Shown here in pieces: positions 54,001 to 61,619 of a DNA stretch of 64,000 bases. The notes under the pieces were generated by a model. That model saw nothing but the letters and a program-made list of their open reading frames with translations. It was not told where the DNA came from and ran no database searches. The DNA is from UBA7446 sp965656545. GTDB taxonomy: Bacteria > Bacteroidota > Bacteroidia > Flavobacteriales > Flavobacteriaceae. The stretch's first letter is position 1, and each line of letters begins with the position of its first letter. The stretch covers positions 310,001 through 374,000 of the forward strand of contig CBFHKZ010000001.1 in the NCBI GenBank assembly GCA_965656545.1, in the 5' to 3' direction. The position numbers and the translations under genes were made by a program.

Positions 54001-54447
54001 GGATTGTATGTCAAGTCCAGCAACCTCGCCTTGAAGTGCTTCAATAGGGTTAACAGATCTTACGTCTTCTACTGATTCGCCTGAAACAGTTTGTACTGAG
54101 TACCCTAAGGACTTCTCCTTTCTAGTAATACCCAAAGCAGTCACCACCACCTCTTCCAGCGTATTGTCTGCTTGCAACATCACATCGTGTGTAGCCGCGC
54201 TGACCGTTACTTGTTGTGTGGCATAACCCACATAGCTAAAGGCTAAGGTTTGCCCTTGGGTTGCATTTATTTGATACCGCCCATCAAAGTCCGTGGAGGT
54301 ACCGTTGTTTGTGCCTTGCACAATTACGGTTGCTCCGGGAAGCGGTTGGTTGTTTTCATCTGTTACGGTACCAGACACCGTTTGTGCCCATGCTGCCGTA
54401 CTCATAAGTGCTAGTAACAGCACTCCAATAGGTCGTATGAAGTTCAT
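51079..54447 (-). CDS. SusC/RagA-family TonB-linked outer membrane transporter (second)
   Basis: A TonB-dependent transporter of 1122 residues. Signal peptide MNFIRPIGVLLLALMSTAAWAQ is followed by the regulatory-like domain (VSGTVTDENNQPLPGATVIV), then LEEVVVTALG. The plug has SQTGRGGVDFGNAAMDINPS and LKGAAASALYGSRGSNGVILI, and the barrel ends AVKTYGLNLKFTF with a terminal Phe. The first ~110 codons are visibly more GC-rich than the rest (118 of 240 bases at 54121-54360, against 18 and 21 of 60 in two body windows). First gene of an operon with SusD-like_2 and the unknown lipoprotein. Confidence 0.95.
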   Translation of the reverse strand: MNFIRPIGVLLLALMSTAAWAQTVSGTVTDENNQPLPGATVIVQGTNNGTSTDFDGRYQINATQGQTLAFSYVGYATQQVTVSAATHDVMLQADNTLEEVVVTALGITRKEKSLGYSVQTVSGESVEDVRSVNPIEALQGEVAGLDIQSFNTMGGSANVVIRGYSSLSGSNQALFVVDGTPIDNETGNSLSAQTGRGGVDFGNAAMDINPSDIASVSVLKGAAASALYGSRGSNGVILITTKKGKVKKGLGISVNSQTTFGFVDKSTLPVYQNQYGYGYGQYRRAYKGPSNIAAGEQWTGNYYGQWGANSTVYTGDDGSYGPKLVGQEAHHWYNMVPEWKDLYQKTTKLVAPNNTPNDFFETDVTQQSSISFEGASDNGSFRLSYTNVDTQGILPNSFIDRNSASLRATRDFGDLNVDGSISYVNTQTIGRFGTGYDGLNPMQGFRQWWGIGANILEQKRVFEETGKNYSWNMIGTNTNDATASPNHQPLYFDNPYWSRHNNYTSDSRNRHFGNISLTYDINENLNVLGRITFDNVTEVREQRANIAVGTGSKGANIFDDQPGYQLENRIRSEYNYDFVLSYNKDLSDDIDINALAGFNLRVQNWDTSRAKTNGGLNFPDIFSLTNSANPITANDLYQYDAQKKVDGLYASLNFGFKDTYFIEGVYRRDRSSALPVDNNTYGYYSVSGSILLSNLINNEDLTFAKLRGSHSVVGNDTAPYNVFRAYTINAARGGAASASNPSTLPNKDLKAETTTENEIGLELNFFSGRLGFDLSLYNKTTDHLLTSLDVSPATGFSGIVTNAGSIQNKGLEILLKGTPIMNENFRWNMTFNYNTFESEILSLGNDATGKAVQYLNLMSPQGGVQVGGQVGEPFGVIRGHAHVRDANGNKVLNVRNTSADGGYQYAHYLRTSDSDNVIGDINPDWTGSIRNSFSYKNFDLSFLVDIQKGGDFFSLDTWYGYGTGAYDRSVGVNHLGNDIRLKIPNGGGKLLDGVVLPSNAVIKDGVANVAGTQNVIMSQYDYYSNPEGWTSIGAPHEAHVHDASFVKLRELKLGYSLPSNIIDNSPFTSASIAFVGRNLWIIHKNSPYTDPESGIGAGNRQGYQSGAYPAVKTYGLNLKFTF

Positions 54448-54755
54448 ATGATTTTGGTTTTTGGTTTAATAGCGCCAAATTGATATGTTACTATCAAATC
54501 CCAAAAGCATTAGCGCCTTATTGTGCTACAAAAATCTCAAAAACCATCATTTTTAGCGATTTCACGCAAAAATTTAGTTACTATTTTACCCAGCTTTTTT
54601 TATGTTAAGGAAACGTTAATGAAAGGGGTGTGTAGACGCGTATTGTAGAAGCAATGGGCACTTCGGACACTGAGCTTGCCGAAGTGCCGAAGTGCCGTCT
54701 CGAGAGCCTCGCCGACCGAAGTGCCGAAGAAGGCGCAGTGTCAAAAGCAACACCT
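54448..54755. other. 308-nt intergenic region between the second susC and menE
   Basis: The only gap above 300 nt. Its right part holds the GC-rich palindromic repeat (54656-54742). Its left part is AT-rich upstream sequence for susC, with TAGCGCC occurring twice in direct orientation (54470-54476 and 54511-54517). No coding region or clear TAnnTTTG box with correct spacing is seen. Confidence 0.6.
54656..54742. repeat. GC-rich palindromic intergenic repeat
   Basis: A mosaic of short repeats. GGCACTTCGG (54657-54666) is inverted against CCGAAGTGCC (54679-54688). CCGAAGTG occurs three times (54679, 54687 and 54716). GACACTG (54666-54672) is inverted against CAGTGTC (54736-54742). CTCGAG lies near the centre. 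It resembles dispersed CTGAGCTTG(T/C)CGAAG-type intergenic repeats that I recall from other bacterial genomes. Just downstream of menE, it could also stop transcription. Confidence 0.75.
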
Positions 54756-55805
54756 TCACATATGTAACCTCTTAATTGTAGCTTTTCGATCCAGCTTACC
54801 CGAGGGCGTACGCACAAAAGCATCCAAACAACCAACTTGCTTAGGAACATGGTGTTTGTTGGCACCCAAATGTTGCTGGGCTATTGCCATAATCGCTGCT
54901 TTTTCAGTAGTGGGGGCTTCAACCAGTAGCACCAGTTTTTCGCCTAAGTCCGCATCAGGAAGCGCCGTAAAAAAGAAAGGGAATTTGATAAAAGGCGTCA
55001 AGACTTCTTCTAAGACCTCTGGGAAAATCTTCATCCCTCCAGAATTGATTACCCAATCCCGTCTGCCCAACAGACTGAAAGTGTCATCGCCTTCACGCCT
55101 TACCACATCTTGCGTAACAATGGGCGACAGCGGTACATAAGGTACCTCAAGCACCAAACAATCATTTTCATCTGTGGCAATCCCAATTCCCGGCATCGCC
55201 CTGAAGGGGATAACCGCATCGCTTACAACTCGCGTTGCCACATGCGTAAGCGTTTCTGTCATGCCATAGGTCTCAATGCAGTGCTTGTGTTTTTTGCTGA
55301 TGCGCTTGCGGAGGTCAGTGGGTATGGGAGCACCACCAATCAATACGGTTTTAAACCGCCCCAACACATCAAACGAAGCATTTGCCTGCAAGGGAATCAA
55401 CGCGGCAAAAGTGTAGTCCTTTTCAATAGGAAGTTTGGTTTTGGGCGGTATGATGTCCAAATGTAATCCCAATACCAAGGCCCGCACCAACATCATTTTA
55501 CCGGCAATATACCGTATCGGCAAGCACAGCAGTGCCGAATCGCCTTCCGATAAATTAAAAAAGGCAGCTGTTCGAACTGCCGAGGCATACATGGCCGTTT
55601 TTGGCATCTGGATTTCTTTTGGTTTTCCAGTGGAGCCTGATGTATGCAAGGCAATATGATCATCGTCGCTTAGCCAATCTACTAGAAAATACCCCAATGC
55701 TTGCTGCTCTTCATCTGAACTGACGGTCCATTGCTGCGCAGCCAAATCCAAGGCATTGCGATCATACGCCTTTCCATTGAGTCGAAATGACGGATGAACC
55801 AACAT
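54756..55805 (-). CDS. menE: o-Succinylbenzoate--CoA ligase (AMP-binding protein)
   Basis: Adenylate-forming enzyme that activates o-succinylbenzoate to its CoA thioester in menaquinone synthesis. The P-loop-like ATP motif is LHTSGSTGKPKEI. Further motifs are ETYGMTETLTHVATR (A5 region), LLGRRDWVINSGGMKIFPEVLE (A7/A8 hinge) and the catalytic Lys in RTPSGKLDRKA. At 349 residues it is shorter than typical 450-490-residue MenE, which is common in Bacteroidota. The start ATG at 55805 overlaps the menC stop (TAATG). Last gene of the men operon. Confidence 0.92.
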   Translation of the reverse strand: MLVHPSFRLNGKAYDRNALDLAAQQWTVSSDEEQQALGYFLVDWLSDDDHIALHTSGSTGKPKEIQMPKTAMYASAVRTAAFFNLSEGDSALLCLPIRYIAGKMMLVRALVLGLHLDIIPPKTKLPIEKDYTFAALIPLQANASFDVLGRFKTVLIGGAPIPTDLRKRISKKHKHCIETYGMTETLTHVATRVVSDAVIPFRAMPGIGIATDENDCLVLEVPYVPLSPIVTQDVVRREGDDTFSLLGRRDWVINSGGMKIFPEVLEEVLTPFIKFPFFFTALPDADLGEKLVLLVEAPTTEKAAIMAIAQQHLGANKHHVPKQVGCLDAFVRTPSGKLDRKATIKRLHM

Positions 55806-56842
55806 TAGCGTATGTATTTTGTGTCCCAACTCAGGGCATTGTTGTATTGTAATACTCCCTTGCCTGCCACCAAAGGGCTATCGATATTATTGGTAAACAA
55901 TCCGCCTGTTCCCAGCCCTTGTGGCATGGAAGTGTTTTGTGTTGCAGTCCATTGGGCAATGGCGTTTAGGCCTATGTTGCTTTCAAGTGCACTCGTAACC
56001 CACCAACCTATATTACGGGCTTCGGCCAGTGCTATCCACCCTTCAGCAGCCGTAAAGCCACCCAAGAGGCTTGGTTTTAAAATAATGTATTGCGGCTCAA
56101 TTTCATCCAGTAATGCGGCTTTGTCAGCTGCATCCAATACGCCTATCAGCTCTTCGTCAAGGGCAATGGGTATGGGGGTTTGAACACATAGCTTTTTCAT
56201 GGCCTCGAACTGACCAGCAGCTATAGGTTGCTCTATGCTGTGCAATCCAAAGGGAGAAAGTCTTTCTAGTTTTTGTAATGCTTCTTCAGGGCCAAATGCC
56301 CCGTTGGCGTCCACTCTTAGGGTAACTTCTGCCGGCGAATAGCGTGCTCTTATTTCAGCCAACAACTGGCATTCCCGCTCAAAGTCTAAAGCACCAATTT
56401 TGAGTTTGATGCAGTCGTAACCCTCTTCAATTTTGTCAAAAACCTGCTGACGCATAAAATCAATACTTCCCATCCATACCAGTCCGTTTATGGAAATGGG
56501 CTGTTCTCCATTGCTAAAAGGAGTGTCATATAAATGGAATGGCGCATCAGCGGCAAAAGATGTTAAAGCCATTTCCACCCCCATGCTTATGGCAGGGAAA
56601 TCAGCATAAAGCAACGTAGCATCCACGCCCTTTTCCAACGCAGCGCAGACCTTTTTGAGTTGCTCCTCAAAATGGGGTACATCATCGCTGCTTAACCCAC
56701 GAAACAAACCACATTCGCCAATGCCGTATTGTGCTCGGTTGCGAATCTCAATAAAGAACGTCTCTTTTTGCCTTAGCACCCCCCGTGAAGTCCCGCTGGG
56801 CTGCTTAAAATCTAAAACATATTTACGGTAGCTTACTTTCAT
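55805..56842 (-). CDS. menC: o-Succinylbenzoate synthase
   Basis: Enolase-superfamily dehydratase converting SHCHC to o-succinylbenzoate. Features are the catalytic Lys in CIKLKIGALDFE (KxK motif), metal ligands in RVDANGAF (Asp), SIEQPI (Glu) and ALDEEL (Asp/Glu), followed by the second catalytic Lys in YIILKPSLLGG. The 345-residue length is typical. The start overlaps the menA stop by 4 nt (ATGA). Confidence 0.93.
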   Translation of the reverse strand: MKVSYRKYVLDFKQPSGTSRGVLRQKETFFIEIRNRAQYGIGECGLFRGLSSDDVPHFEEQLKKVCAALEKGVDATLLYADFPAISMGVEMALTSFAADAPFHLYDTPFSNGEQPISINGLVWMGSIDFMRQQVFDKIEEGYDCIKLKIGALDFERECQLLAEIRARYSPAEVTLRVDANGAFGPEEALQKLERLSPFGLHSIEQPIAAGQFEAMKKLCVQTPIPIALDEELIGVLDAADKAALLDEIEPQYIILKPSLLGGFTAAEGWIALAEARNIGWWVTSALESNIGLNAIAQWTATQNTSMPQGLGTGGLFTNNIDSPLVAGKGVLQYNNALSWDTKYIR

Positions 56843-57756
56843 GCCAATAAAATTTGCGTTAGCAGCAGTAACATACTAGTGCCAAATGTTGTTAGCGCCA
56901 ACGGCTTAAGCAGTGCGTCAAAGTCTTTGTGTGTTTTTATTTTTAGCGCTGATGTTAATTGTATCATCAAAGGAATAACTACCACTAAGGGAATATACCC
57001 CAACCATCCGCTGCAATTGTGCAACAACCCAACGGTTAATGCTGAGATACTGCCTAGTATCAGTATGCTGTGATAGATTTTTGCTCCTTGAAGCCCCAAA
57101 AGTGCGGCCACGGTTTTTTTACCTACTGCGCTGTCATTTTGCATATCTCGCATATTGTTTAGGTTCAAAACCCCAGTGCTTAACCCACCAATGGCAATGG
57201 CGAACCACCACATGGCGTTGTCTAATTGTTTGGTTTGTAGGTAATACGACCCACCAACAGCCAACAGTCCAAAAAAAGCAAATACAAATACGTCGCCCAA
57301 GGCGTGATAGCCATAGGCCCCTTTGCCAGCCGTGTATTTATAAGCAGCTAGGATAGCAACCACGGCCAATCCTAAAAACACCAATACGCTTTTTAGCTCG
57401 CCCACTTCAAAGGCAACGGCAATGGTGCCAGCGGCCAATAGAAATCCGATAACCGCAGTAATTACGATGCCCTTAAAAAGGGTTTTTGCCGACAATAAGT
57501 TTTGTTGTAATACGCGTTTGGGTCCAATGCGTTCGTGGTTATCGGTTCCTTTTAGTCCGTCGCCGTAATCATTGGCAAAATTGGAGAGTATTTGAAACAC
57601 AACAGCTGTGAGCAAGGTTCCCGCAAAAACATAGGGGCAAAACCCATTGTTTCCGATGGCTAATGCATTGCCCACAACAATCCCAGCTACCGACAAGGGC
57701 AATGTGCGCAGTCGTGCTGCAGCTACCCAAACCATAAACAAGGATTTTTTTGACAC
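56839..57756 (-). CDS. menA: 1,4-Dihydroxy-2-naphthoate polyprenyltransferase (GTG start)
   Basis: Membrane UbiA-family enzyme attaching the polyprenyl chain to DHNA to form demethylmenaquinone. The first Asp-rich motif is NFANDYGDGLKGTDNHERIGP, the second NLNNMRDMQNDSAVGKKT, both characteristic. About eight to nine helices are present over 305 residues. The GTG start at 57756 shares its G with the menB stop (TAGTG). The final methyltransferase (MenG/UbiE) is not in the window. Confidence 0.93.
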   Translation of the reverse strand: MSKKSLFMVWVAAARLRTLPLSVAGIVVGNALAIGNNGFCPYVFAGTLLTAVVFQILSNFANDYGDGLKGTDNHERIGPKRVLQQNLLSAKTLFKGIVITAVIGFLLAAGTIAVAFEVGELKSVLVFLGLAVVAILAAYKYTAGKGAYGYHALGDVFVFAFFGLLAVGGSYYLQTKQLDNAMWWFAIAIGGLSTGVLNLNNMRDMQNDSAVGKKTVAALLGLQGAKIYHSILILGSISALTVGLLHNCSGWLGYIPLVVVIPLMIQLTSALKIKTHKDFDALLKPLALTTFGTSMLLLLTQILLA

Positions 57757-58571
57757 TATGGGAACTTAGGATATTGCTTAAAGTTAGGCTTGCGCTTTTC
57801 TAAAAAGGCGTTTTTACCTTCTTGGGCTTCGTCCATGAGGTAGTACATAAGCGTCGCATCACCGGCAAGTTGCATCAGGCCGTGCTGCCCATCTAACTCG
57901 GCGTTCATACAGCGTTTAATCATACGCAATGCCAATGGGCTGCGTTGTTGCATGATCTGACACCAATCCACTACGGTGTCTTCCAATTTATCTAGTGGAA
58001 CAACCTTGTTTACCATACCCATGTCTAGTGCTTCTTGCGCGGAATATTGCTGGCATAAAAACCAAATTTCACGTGCCTTTTTCTGGCCTACGTGGCGCGC
58101 CAAATACGATGATCCAAAGCCGCCGTCAAAGCTACCCACCTTGGGACCCGTTTGCCCAAAAATGGCATTTTCACTTGCAATGGTTAAATCGCAAACCACA
58201 TGCAGTACATGACCGCCCCCAATAGCATAACCGTTTACCATGGCAATAACGGGCTTGGGAATCTCGCGAATTTTTTTGTGTAAGTCCAAGACATTTAAAC
58301 GTGGAACGCCATCTTCGCCCACATAGCCACCAACGCCCTTCACGTTTTGATCGCCGCCACTGCAAAATGCCTTCTCTCCAGCTCCAGTAAACACCACCAC
58401 ATCAATGTCCTCACGCTCGCGGCATATATCCATAGCTTCCAACATTTGGTTGTTGGTCTCGGGTCTAAATGCATTGTAAACGCTTTCTCTGTCAATGGTG
58501 ATTTTTGCTATTCCCTCGTAAAATTCGAAACGGATGTCGCTATACGTCTTGATGGTTTCCCATGTTCTCAT
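57756..58571 (-). CDS. menB: 1,4-Dihydroxy-2-naphthoyl-CoA synthase
   Basis: Crotonase-fold enzyme that cyclises o-succinylbenzoyl-CoA. Diagnostic motifs are NAFRPETNNQMLEAM, GAGEKAFCSGGDQNVKG (SGGDQ of MenB), MVNGYAIGGGHVLHVVCDLTIA (oxyanion hole) and FGQTGPKVGSFDGGFGSSYLAR. The 271-residue length is normal. It starts 2 nt after the menD stop. The sequence is one of the most conserved in the operon. Confidence 0.96.
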   Translation of the reverse strand: MRTWETIKTYSDIRFEFYEGIAKITIDRESVYNAFRPETNNQMLEAMDICREREDIDVVVFTGAGEKAFCSGGDQNVKGVGGYVGEDGVPRLNVLDLHKKIREIPKPVIAMVNGYAIGGGHVLHVVCDLTIASENAIFGQTGPKVGSFDGGFGSSYLARHVGQKKAREIWFLCQQYSAQEALDMGMVNKVVPLDKLEDTVVDWCQIMQQRSPLALRMIKRCMNAELDGQHGLMQLAGDATLMYYLMDEAQEGKNAFLEKRKPNFKQYPKFP

Positions 58572-58573
58572 AA

Positions 58574-60364
58574 TTATTGATTTAATTCGTTTTTAACCAT
58601 GGCCTTAAAGTAATCTAAAAGTACCACATTGTTTATTTTTCTGGGGGTGCAAATTTCTAAAATTTTAGCTTTTGCACTAGGCTTAAAAAATGATTTTAAT
58701 GCTTGCTTTAATCCCCACTTGGTCTGAACACGCTTATAGCCCAGTCCAAAGCTTTTGGCCACATTTCGTGCACTGCGGTTGTGGATGGTTTCAAAGTAGG
58801 TATCGTATTTGGGCGTGTCTTTTTCGCCTGGAAGTATCCTAAAAATACCACCCCCCTGATTGTTGATAACAAGGATACGCGCATCGCTAGGAATATAATT
58901 GTTCCACAAGCCATTCACGTCATAAAAAAAGCTTAGATCGCCAGTGATTAGCACCGTTTGCTTGGGGTTGATTTGCGCGGCACCCATAGCGGTTGCCGTA
59001 CTGCCATCTATGCCTGCGGTTCCTCTGTTGCAGAACACCTCTGTTCCTGTTGGTAAATCAAACAATTGAATGTAACGTACCGGAGAACTATTGGCGATTT
59101 GCAGATGTGTGTTTTGGGGTAGGGCAGTGGTAAGCATGTCAAATACCCGTAGGTCTGAAAAGGGTATCTTTTTTAAATACCCTCCCGCTGTTTGTAGGTA
59201 TCTGTTGTAGTGTGCTAGCACAGTTGATTGGTAGTTGCTCTTGTGTCCGATCTCCAAGCTGTCTAAGGTTGCTGCTGCCGGCGCATCAATATGTTCAGTT
59301 AAATAAAAGAAGGTGTCATTTGCTGCGGTGTTGCCTAAGTGGAAGTGGTGTTTTGCTTGGTGCTCACGCAGGAAAAATTTGATTTTCTTTGACACCACCA
59401 TACCGCCAGTAGTAACCAGTATGTCGGGTTGTAGGTCTGCTAGGTTTTTGGGTTCTAGCTCTAGGGGTGCCATAAGGCAGTCAATAGCGCCAATGGCTTT
59501 TGGGTGTGAAAAGTTAGAGGTCTTTTCGGTCAGCACCACCACTGTTGGGTCTTCCAGTAGTTTGGAAAGCACAGAAGATAGTTCGGCATCAGGTTTTGAT
59601 ACGCCCACCAAAATCATTTTTCTTTTTGCCTTGCCCCAAAGTGTTTGCAGGGTTGAGATGTCTGTCTTTTGATTGGTGCTAGTTTGTGCTTTGCGTTTTG
59701 GGAAAGCAATGGGTGTGGTGGTCATCCCGTATAAGGGTTCTTCCATGGGGACGTTTAAATGCACCGGTCCCTTGCTGTGATTTACCAATGCAAACACGCG
59801 TTGCAGCGCTGCAATATTGTGTGCTTGATGCTTTTCTTGCAGGCTAGCCACTTCTTTTTGGCTGGGTTTTTTGGTAAAAAAAGGCTGTTTATTGCTTTTG
59901 AGTAGGGTTTCGGTAGCATGTGAAACGTCTGGTAGTAAATCAGCGGAGCTTAACAAATGCGGTCCAAAAACGCCTTGCTGTTCTATGGTTTGTCCATCGC
60001 CAATGCCAATGCGGTGCGGCATGCGATCTGCGGACAGGATAACAAGAGGCGTGCCACTGTAATAGGCCTCTGCTACGGCAGGGTAGTAGTTCAACAGCGC
60101 CGATCCAGACGTACATACAATTGCCACCGGGCGGTCGAGTTGTTGCGCCATACCCAATGCAAAAAATGCAGCAGCGCGTTCGTCGACAATACTATATGTC
60201 TTAAAAAACGGATTTTCAGCAAAGCCGTTTGTCAATGGGGCGTTGCGTGAACCTGCAGAAATGACAATGTGCTCAATGCCGTATTCCTCACAATAAAACA
60301 CCACTGCTTGTGGCAGCGGAATTTCTGTGTAGCGTAAATGCTGTGATTGGGAATTGGACTTCAT
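58574..60364 (-). CDS. menD: 2-Succinyl-5-enolpyruvyl-6-hydroxy-3-cyclohexene-1-carboxylate synthase
   Basis: ThDP enzyme condensing isochorismate with 2-oxoglutarate-derived succinyl semialdehyde. The start is ATG at 60364 (MKSNSQSQHLRYTEIP); the open frame extends 36 codons upstream without family similarity and overlaps menF. Features are HIVISAGSRNAPLT, YSIVDERAAAFFALGMAQ (catalytic Glu), CTSGSALLNYYPAVAEA, HLNVPMEEPLYG, and the ThDP motif with LITGDLSFFYDVNGLWNN, where the GD...N signature is present, followed by NNQGGGIFRILPG. The length of 596 residues is slightly above usual. A TACTTTTG box lies 7 nt upstream of the ATG (60372-60379), suggesting an internal promoter. Confidence 0.94.
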   Translation of the reverse strand: MKSNSQSQHLRYTEIPLPQAVVFYCEEYGIEHIVISAGSRNAPLTNGFAENPFFKTYSIVDERAAAFFALGMAQQLDRPVAIVCTSGSALLNYYPAVAEAYYSGTPLVILSADRMPHRIGIGDGQTIEQQGVFGPHLLSSADLLPDVSHATETLLKSNKQPFFTKKPSQKEVASLQEKHQAHNIAALQRVFALVNHSKGPVHLNVPMEEPLYGMTTTPIAFPKRKAQTSTNQKTDISTLQTLWGKAKRKMILVGVSKPDAELSSVLSKLLEDPTVVVLTEKTSNFSHPKAIGAIDCLMAPLELEPKNLADLQPDILVTTGGMVVSKKIKFFLREHQAKHHFHLGNTAANDTFFYLTEHIDAPAAATLDSLEIGHKSNYQSTVLAHYNRYLQTAGGYLKKIPFSDLRVFDMLTTALPQNTHLQIANSSPVRYIQLFDLPTGTEVFCNRGTAGIDGSTATAMGAAQINPKQTVLITGDLSFFYDVNGLWNNYIPSDARILVINNQGGGIFRILPGEKDTPKYDTYFETIHNRSARNVAKSFGLGYKRVQTKWGLKQALKSFFKPSAKAKILEICTPRKINNVVLLDYFKAMVKNELNQ

Positions 60365-60371
60365 AGCCCTG

Positions 60372-60379
60372 CAAAAGTA
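60372..60379 (-). promoter_or_regulatory. Possible internal -7 box before menD
   Basis: The minus strand reads TACTTTTG (TAnnTTTG) in the 49-nt gap between the menF stop and the menD ATG. No clear -33 element. Confidence 0.35.
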
Positions 60380-60413
60380 CAAAACCGCATGTGAGTGTAC
60401 TAACGGTTGTTGA

Positions 60414-61457
60414 TTATATGACGTTGAGCAGTGTTTCGGCCTTGCGTTGGCTTTCTTCCCACTCTGCTGCAATATTGCTTTCGGACGTTACGCCACCACC
60501 AACATAGAGCGTAAGTTGTGATTTTTCTACTGCTGCGCAGCGCAAATTGACATATATATGTGCAGCCTCTTTGTTTATGGGACCTAGAAAGCCAGCGTAG
60601 TATTTCCGCTCATGTGTTTCAAAGGCCTTTATGAATTCCAGGCTTTTGGTTACAGGCACACCTGAAACAGCCGGCGTGGGGTGTAGTGACTGCACCAGAT
60701 CGACCAAGGCTACTTCGTTGATGTTAAATTCAAAATCAGCGCAGAGGTGTAACAAATTTCCGGCTCTTTTGGTGTAGGTTTCAGCGGGCTTGATGGCATC
60801 ATTTGGATACAAGACTTCCAGTTGCTGCTTGATAAAATCAGTGACCATTTGTTGTTCGTCTACTTCTTTGGAAGACCATTTTGGGAGTTTGTTATCCTCA
60901 TGGGCCAATGTTCCTGCTAGCGCCATGGTTTTACATTTGCCACCCTCTAGGTTTAGTAGTGTTTCGGGAGTGGCGCCCATCCACGTGCCTGTTTGTGGGT
61001 GAAACCAATAATAAACCATAGCATTGGGATAGGCGTCTAGGAGGCGCACAAAAGACTCCGCTATGTTTTGTTTGAATGCTTGCTTGTGAAGCCGTGACAC
61101 CACCACTTTTTGAATTGCTCCTTTACTTATGGCTGTAATGGCATCAGCGACCAAGTCATTGTAATATGTTTTTTGTGCCGTTGTGTCAGTTGCCGTTGGC
61201 GTGTTGGTTCTGGCTTTTGGTTCAGGAATAACAACTTGCGCAACCCGATGGTTTGGTATGTAGGTAAATTGATTTGTGCGGATAAAGGGAGCAAACACAA
61301 AGCCTTCTTCTTTGAGCGATGTGGTTGTATGGTGACGGCTATCATCTTGCTGGATGCAGATAAGCGCGTTGGTATTGGGCAAGCGATAGAGCACAAAAGG
61401 ACGGTTGGCATCGCTTAGTTGTGCAAATAGGTCGTAAAAGTTGTTTTCGATTTTCAT
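60414..61457 (-). CDS. menF: Isochorismate synthase
   Basis: Chorismate-utilising enzyme that opens menaquinone synthesis. The C-terminal chorismate-binding domain has KVVVSRLHKQAF, MVYYWFHPQTGTWMGATPETLL, TMALAGTLAH, LCADFEFNINE, LHPTPAVSGVPVTKSLEFI and ERKYYAGFLGPI, ending LYVGGGVTSESNIAAEWEE with metal-binding Glu residues. I chose ATG 61457 (MKIENNF), which gives 347 residues and follows a TAATTTTG box by 11 nt; the more distant ATG at 61514 would lie upstream of that box. First gene of menF-D-B-A-C-E, divergent from rpsL. Confidence 0.93.
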   Translation of the reverse strand: MKIENNFYDLFAQLSDANRPFVLYRLPNTNALICIQQDDSRHHTTTSLKEEGFVFAPFIRTNQFTYIPNHRVAQVVIPEPKARTNTPTATDTTAQKTYYNDLVADAITAISKGAIQKVVVSRLHKQAFKQNIAESFVRLLDAYPNAMVYYWFHPQTGTWMGATPETLLNLEGGKCKTMALAGTLAHEDNKLPKWSSKEVDEQQMVTDFIKQQLEVLYPNDAIKPAETYTKRAGNLLHLCADFEFNINEVALVDLVQSLHPTPAVSGVPVTKSLEFIKAFETHERKYYAGFLGPINKEAAHIYVNLRCAAVEKSQLTLYVGGGVTSESNIAAEWEESQRKAETLLNVI

Positions 61458-61468
61458 CCCGGCAGGCG

Positions 61469-61476
61469 CAAAATTA
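61469..61476 (-). promoter_or_regulatory. -7 box of the menaquinone operon
   Basis: The minus strand reads TAATTTTG (TAnnTTTG) 11 nt before the menF ATG at 61457, giving a very short leader. It supports this start codon. Confidence 0.5.
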
Positions 61477-61589
61477 CATACAGTAAATTGAATTTTAGCA
61501 CTTCCTTTTAACATTCTGATTTTTTAGGATAATTATTCCTTCTTTTGCACGGCTGTTTAACGGAGAAATAAAAACAGCTAAAAATTTAT

Positions 61590-61619
61590 TTGAAAGAGAC
61601 GAAAATTATACTACATTTG
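61590..61619 (+). promoter_or_regulatory. Promoter of the rpsL-rpsG-fusA (str) operon
   Basis: TTG at 61590-61592 (part of TTTG) and TACATTTG at 61612-61619 are 19 nt apart, the expected -33/-7 arrangement. The predicted start near 61624 leaves a leader of about 33 nt. The leader begins with CCTTTA-AA-TAAAGG (61624-61637), a short inverted repeat. Confidence 0.75.

Noticed and set aside
39245..54447. Polysaccharide-utilisation locus
   Set aside because: SusCD pairs are present, but no carbohydrate-active enzyme or sulfatase and no hybrid two-component or anti-sigma regulator accompanies them.
54656..54742. CCGAAGTG copies as a CRISPR array
   Set aside because: The units are 8 nt, unevenly spaced and without unique spacers or cas genes.
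54605..54865. 86-codon minus-strand frame across the palindromic repeat
   Set aside because: It is produced by the GC-rich repeat and overlaps menE. The composition is repetitive and not protein-like.
60365..60472. 36-codon extension at the start of menD
   Set aside because: It overlaps the menF coding end and has no MenD similarity. ATG 60364 follows a -7 box.
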